In this document: positions 61,296 to 64,000 of the stretch, one piece after another
Position numbering within the stretch: the stretch's first letter is position 1
Layout: the number at the start of each line of letters is the position of its first letter
From: Chloroflexota bacterium
GTDB lineage: Bacteria; Chloroflexota; Anaerolineae; Anaerolineales; Villigracilaceae
DNA length: 64,000 nt
NCBI GenBank assembly: GCA_016213105.1
Contig: JACRBN010000020.1
Location: forward strand, 151,014 to 215,013
Reading direction: 5' to 3'
Notes under the pieces: model-generated
Databases searched by the model: none
What the model was told of the DNA's origin: nothing
What the model saw: only the letters and a program-made list of their open reading frames with translations
Made by a program: the position numbers and the translations under genes

Positions 61296-61790
61296 ATGTC
61301 CAAAGTACTTTTCCCCTATGTAGTGATCGCTTTACTGCTGACATCCTGTTCATCCCCGCTTTTCGCGCCGCCCACACCGACGGCCACGCTTACTCCCATT
61401 CCATCATCGACACCCACCTTCACCCCATTACCAACTTTTACGCTGACCCCGCTCCCCACCGCGACTGAGACTCTCCTGCCAACCGCGACAATGACGCATC
61501 CTGCAAATTCCGTTCAAAGTCGGGACCAGTTCGAGCAAATGGTTAAATCTGGTGAAATCAAATGTCAGGGCACAAAAAATGGCGGCACGGCGGATGTGGT
61601 TCATTTTATTGATGAAGCCAAAGCGGCTGGTGCTGTTCCAAATGTAAAATACACACTCGGATCCGGCATCCCATCGGCTGCCGATCCCAGTCAATGTCTT
61701 TTTTTGATGGCGTTTAGCAACGGAAACACGACCATTGTTTACAAGGACAGCGAAACAGGTGAGTATGTAACTCTAGTGGTGGTTGAATAA
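61296..61790 (+). CDS. Lipoprotein with Thr/Pro linker, function unknown
   Basis: 164 residues. Lipoprotein signal (YVVIALLLTSCSS, lipid Cys at about 18), a Thr/Pro linker, then a ~110-residue domain (SRDQFEQMVKSGEIKCQGTK ... ) with two Cys that may pair. No family recognised. AAGAGGAGG is 6 nt before ATG 61296 and a TATAAT at 61241 is a likely promoter. The upstream part of its frame overlaps the tandem repeats and is not coding. Confidence 0.75.
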   Translation: MSKVLFPYVVIALLLTSCSSPLFAPPTPTATLTPIPSSTPTFTPLPTFTLTPLPTATETLLPTATMTHPANSVQSRDQFEQMVKSGEIKCQGTKNGGTADVVHFIDEAKAAGAVPNVKYTLGSGIPSAADPSQCLFLMAFSNGNTTIVYKDSETGEYVTLVVVE

Positions 61791-61951
61791 CCTATCCACC
61801 CGAAGATAATTGGAAAATAGATCTCTTGCATAAGTGCTCCCGCCGCAGTCCACGGCGGCGGGGATGCCGCCGAGAGCAGAGTAAATTTATGACTTTTGCA
61901 AGAAGTCAAATAAGTAAACCCGCCGTGCCAGAAGCACGGCAGCAGATTGAG

Positions 61952-64000
61952 TTAATCGTGCGACCGAATCACATCCGGGATATTGGGCTGCCAGGCGTCG
62001 TAGTGATGTTTGCACAGCCAGCGGTAATCACCCGTGTAGGTGGCGACGCGGTGCAGGCCGAGTTTGGCGTGGGTGGGGTCTAGCTCGATAAGCAGGTTGT
62101 GCAACGCAAGGATTCCAGACCACTCCGGTTCACTAAGTATTTTGCCCGGAGATAAAGCGCGGTTGGGAGTTTTTGTCTCGGCAGGCAATTTGTCAATTAT
62201 GGCCTTCGTTAGATCAATTTCATCTTTCCATTTCTCAGTGATCTTGGGGTCTTTGAAAATGTTGATTGCTGGTGCAGCCATCGGCGCAAAAGTCTTCAAC
62301 AAGTCCATTACAAAATTGGCATAAGGCGCAATTTGAGTGACCCAGTTATACGGCTGGTCAATCGAGTAAACGCCTTTGCCAGATTCGATAACAGGATGTG
62401 GACGATTTTCATGTTCGCACCACAATTGAAGTTCCATTGGACGCGCAAAAAGTTGTTTTGGCGAGAGTCCGGCTTCGCGCGAACGGAGAGTAAAGAGGCG
62501 GGGGCCATGTTTTGCTTCATCTGCAATCGCGCGCATGGTAGCCCAGAAGTAATCGGCGATGCGGCTGTCCAATCCTGCAATTTGTTCTCGTGCCTGCGTG
62601 AGTTGTTCTTGAATCTCGTGTAGTTGAACGCTCATGTCACGCTCTTCAAAGCCCAGGAGCAGCTCAGCGATGGACAATCTGCAAGAACATTCTTGACAGC
62701 GAATATGGGTATCGCCCTCCACCAGGAATTGACGCAGACCGTTGATGTTGAAGCGACCCTTGCAGGGTTGACCGTCAACTGTCTCCGGGCAGGGAACCAT
62801 GAAGCGGTAACGGTCTTTCAAACCAGGCCAATTATCAGCAATCAGTTTTTCCAGCGTGGAATGAATCACATTCATAAAGTGTTCTGGCCAGGCAGCTTGG
62901 GCGTAAATGTGGAATTCACGTCCGCGTTTTTCGAGCATAGCTTGACCGTGCGCCCCGTGATTCAGGAACATGCCTTTTTGCCAGTGCAGGCGATGAATAC
63001 TACCCGTGGGGTTCTTTTGCTCAACAGCGTAATCATGCGTGCGGACGATCATCCACGGGACGAGGCCGGGCGGGTCTTCTTCCATGGCGCAGATCATGGC
63101 GATGCGGCGCAGGTTGGCGGGTGGATTCTCTTCGGGCAGCCAGGGCAGGTCGGGGCGCACCTGCGGGACGTGCTGGGCGACGAGGCTGGCGTGGCGCTCT
63201 TCGGGCAGGCGATAGGAAACGTCGTATTTTTCCATCAGGCGCAGGAAGAAGGGATAGAGGGCGGGGTCGTAGCGCGGTTCTTTTTCGAAGGGATGGTCAC
63301 GCCAGACTTGGGTCAGACGCGCGTCGGGCAGGATGCCTTCGGCGTCCTGGGTGGCGCGGTCTTCGAGGACGAAGCCGATGGCTTTGGTGAGCCATTCGGG
63401 TTTGAGGATGACGTCGTCGCGCAGTTTTTCGTCGTCAGAGTAGTGGACGATGTAGCCGAGGTCGTGCATGAGGTGGGCGAGGGTCTCGGTGTCGATTCCG
63501 CTCAAGCCGCGCGTGGCGCAGACTCCGCTAAAGGTCGAGAATGAGATGCGCGGTTCGGGGCGAGCAAGCAGTTCGTCGCGGGCGGCTTTCCAGTCGCGGT
63601 TGAAGCCCATCCCCATTTGTTCGAGTTTTGAGGCGTGTTCGGCGATGACTTTTTTCAATTCGGCGATGCCGACCATCTCGCCTGTGGCTTCATCGGGGAC
63701 GAGGCTGTCCACTTCGTGAAAGCCGACGATCATGTCGCCGTATTGCTGTTTGAAGACGGGCTGGTCGATGCGCGCGATGCGCTCGCCCGTTTTGCAGTGC
63801 GTGGAGACGATGATGACGCGCGCGTCGTCGCCGACCCGCAGGCGGATCATGTTCAGCCAGTCTTCGACCTGACCCTGCTGGACGCCGCGGCGCGGCTCCC
63901 AGACCAGCAGGTAGAGCGAACGGCGGCTGAAGAAGAACTGGTGCGTGACGCGGTAGACGTCCTGCCCGCCGAAATCCCAGGCGTTGAGTTGGATCTCGAC
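61952..64000 (-). CDS. Roc-COR (ROCO) GTPase, 5' end outside window
   Basis: 682 residues are present and the frame continues beyond the window. The visible part starts in the Roc GTPase at the G3 box (NAWDFGGQDVYRVTHQFFF), then VIIVSTHCKT (G4-like). A COR domain follows (ISFSTFSGVCATRGLSGIDT; LRDDVILKPEWLTKAIGFVL, with winged-helix features), then a metal-binding-like stretch CPETVDGQPCKGRF ... IRCQECSCRL, a coiled-coil (VQLHEIQEQLTQAREQIAGL) and a C-terminal helical region. Roc-COR proteins are multidomain signalling GTPases; Leu-rich repeats usually lie upstream, off this window. Confidence 0.85.
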   Translation of the reverse strand, partial: VEIQLNAWDFGGQDVYRVTHQFFFSRRSLYLLVWEPRRGVQQGQVEDWLNMIRLRVGDDARVIIVSTHCKTGERIARIDQPVFKQQYGDMIVGFHEVDSLVPDEATGEMVGIAELKKVIAEHASKLEQMGMGFNRDWKAARDELLARPEPRISFSTFSGVCATRGLSGIDTETLAHLMHDLGYIVHYSDDEKLRDDVILKPEWLTKAIGFVLEDRATQDAEGILPDARLTQVWRDHPFEKEPRYDPALYPFFLRLMEKYDVSYRLPEERHASLVAQHVPQVRPDLPWLPEENPPANLRRIAMICAMEEDPPGLVPWMIVRTHDYAVEQKNPTGSIHRLHWQKGMFLNHGAHGQAMLEKRGREFHIYAQAAWPEHFMNVIHSTLEKLIADNWPGLKDRYRFMVPCPETVDGQPCKGRFNINGLRQFLVEGDTHIRCQECSCRLSIAELLLGFEERDMSVQLHEIQEQLTQAREQIAGLDSRIADYFWATMRAIADEAKHGPRLFTLRSREAGLSPKQLFARPMELQLWCEHENRPHPVIESGKGVYSIDQPYNWVTQIAPYANFVMDLLKTFAPMAAPAINIFKDPKITEKWKDEIDLTKAIIDKLPAETKTPNRALSPGKILSEPEWSGILALHNLLIELDPTHAKLGLHRVATYTGDYRWLCKHHYDAWQPNIPDVIRSHD

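Overview
The window is GC-rich and gene-dense. It reads like a chromosomal segment of an anaerobic or facultative Chloroflexota bacterium, probably Anaerolineae. This is inferred from gene style: Thr/Pro-linker lipoproteins, YIP1, PspC, DUF1684, NBR1-Ig-like and CARDB surface proteins, an ECF transporter, and no outer-membrane genes. No rRNA or tRNA gene was seen.

Layout. 1-4.1 kb: membrane protein, acetyl-CoA synthetase, B12-type radical SAM protein. 4.4-12.7 kb: a large secreted RHS/YD-repeat protein interrupted by an in-frame TAA, with an AT-rich variable C-terminus and a TPR gene behind it, then an RHS scar (12.8-13.0 kb). 13.5-18.7 kb: small membrane protein, DUF1684 protein and an ECF transporter operon. 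18.8-19.3 kb: a thioredoxin-like lipoprotein whose first CxxC cysteine is a TGA codon followed by a SECIS-like hairpin, a candidate selenoprotein. 19.5-27.5 kb: aldehyde dehydrogenase, methyltransferase, a two-subunit CoA-transferase interleaved with an alpha/beta hydrolase and a GxxExxY gene, a membrane sensor-like protein and PspC. 27.6-33.1 kb: a dlt-like set (two SGNH proteins, MBOAT, acyl carrier protein, fatty-acyl-AMP ligase), likely an acylation system for a surface glycan or protein. 33.2-37.0 kb: HAD hydrolase, EamA exporter, RarA, histidine phosphatase. 37.0-38.7 kb: a decayed RHS toxin module (HExxH domain, frameshifted), an AT-rich lipoprotein and several gene-tail scars. 38.8-46.8 kb: ATP-grasp enzyme, esterase, GCS2-like/M20 fusion, a TumE-type toxin-antitoxin pair, an aminotransferase behind a complete threonine-codon attenuator, ABM and VOC proteins. 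46.9-51.6 kb: a MacB-like ABC operon with YIP1 and CARDB proteins. 51.7-57.2 kb: PIG-L deacetylase, diguanylate cyclase, cNMP/PP2C phosphatase, deoxynucleoside kinase, STAS-like protein. 57.3-61.8 kb: an ABC-2 exporter, two lipoproteins and a structured tandem repeat. 62-64 kb: the C-terminal part of a Roc-COR GTPase running off the window.

Two regulatory themes stand out. Several genes have a -10 box only 6-8 nt before the start codon and no Shine-Dalgarno sequence, which suggests leaderless transcripts. The aminotransferase is preceded by a trp/thr-style attenuator. The strongest candidates for new biology are the UxxC thioredoxin-like lipoprotein, the Thr attenuator, the FAAL-ACP-MBOAT-SGNH acylation cluster and the RHS scars fused to truncated gene tails.
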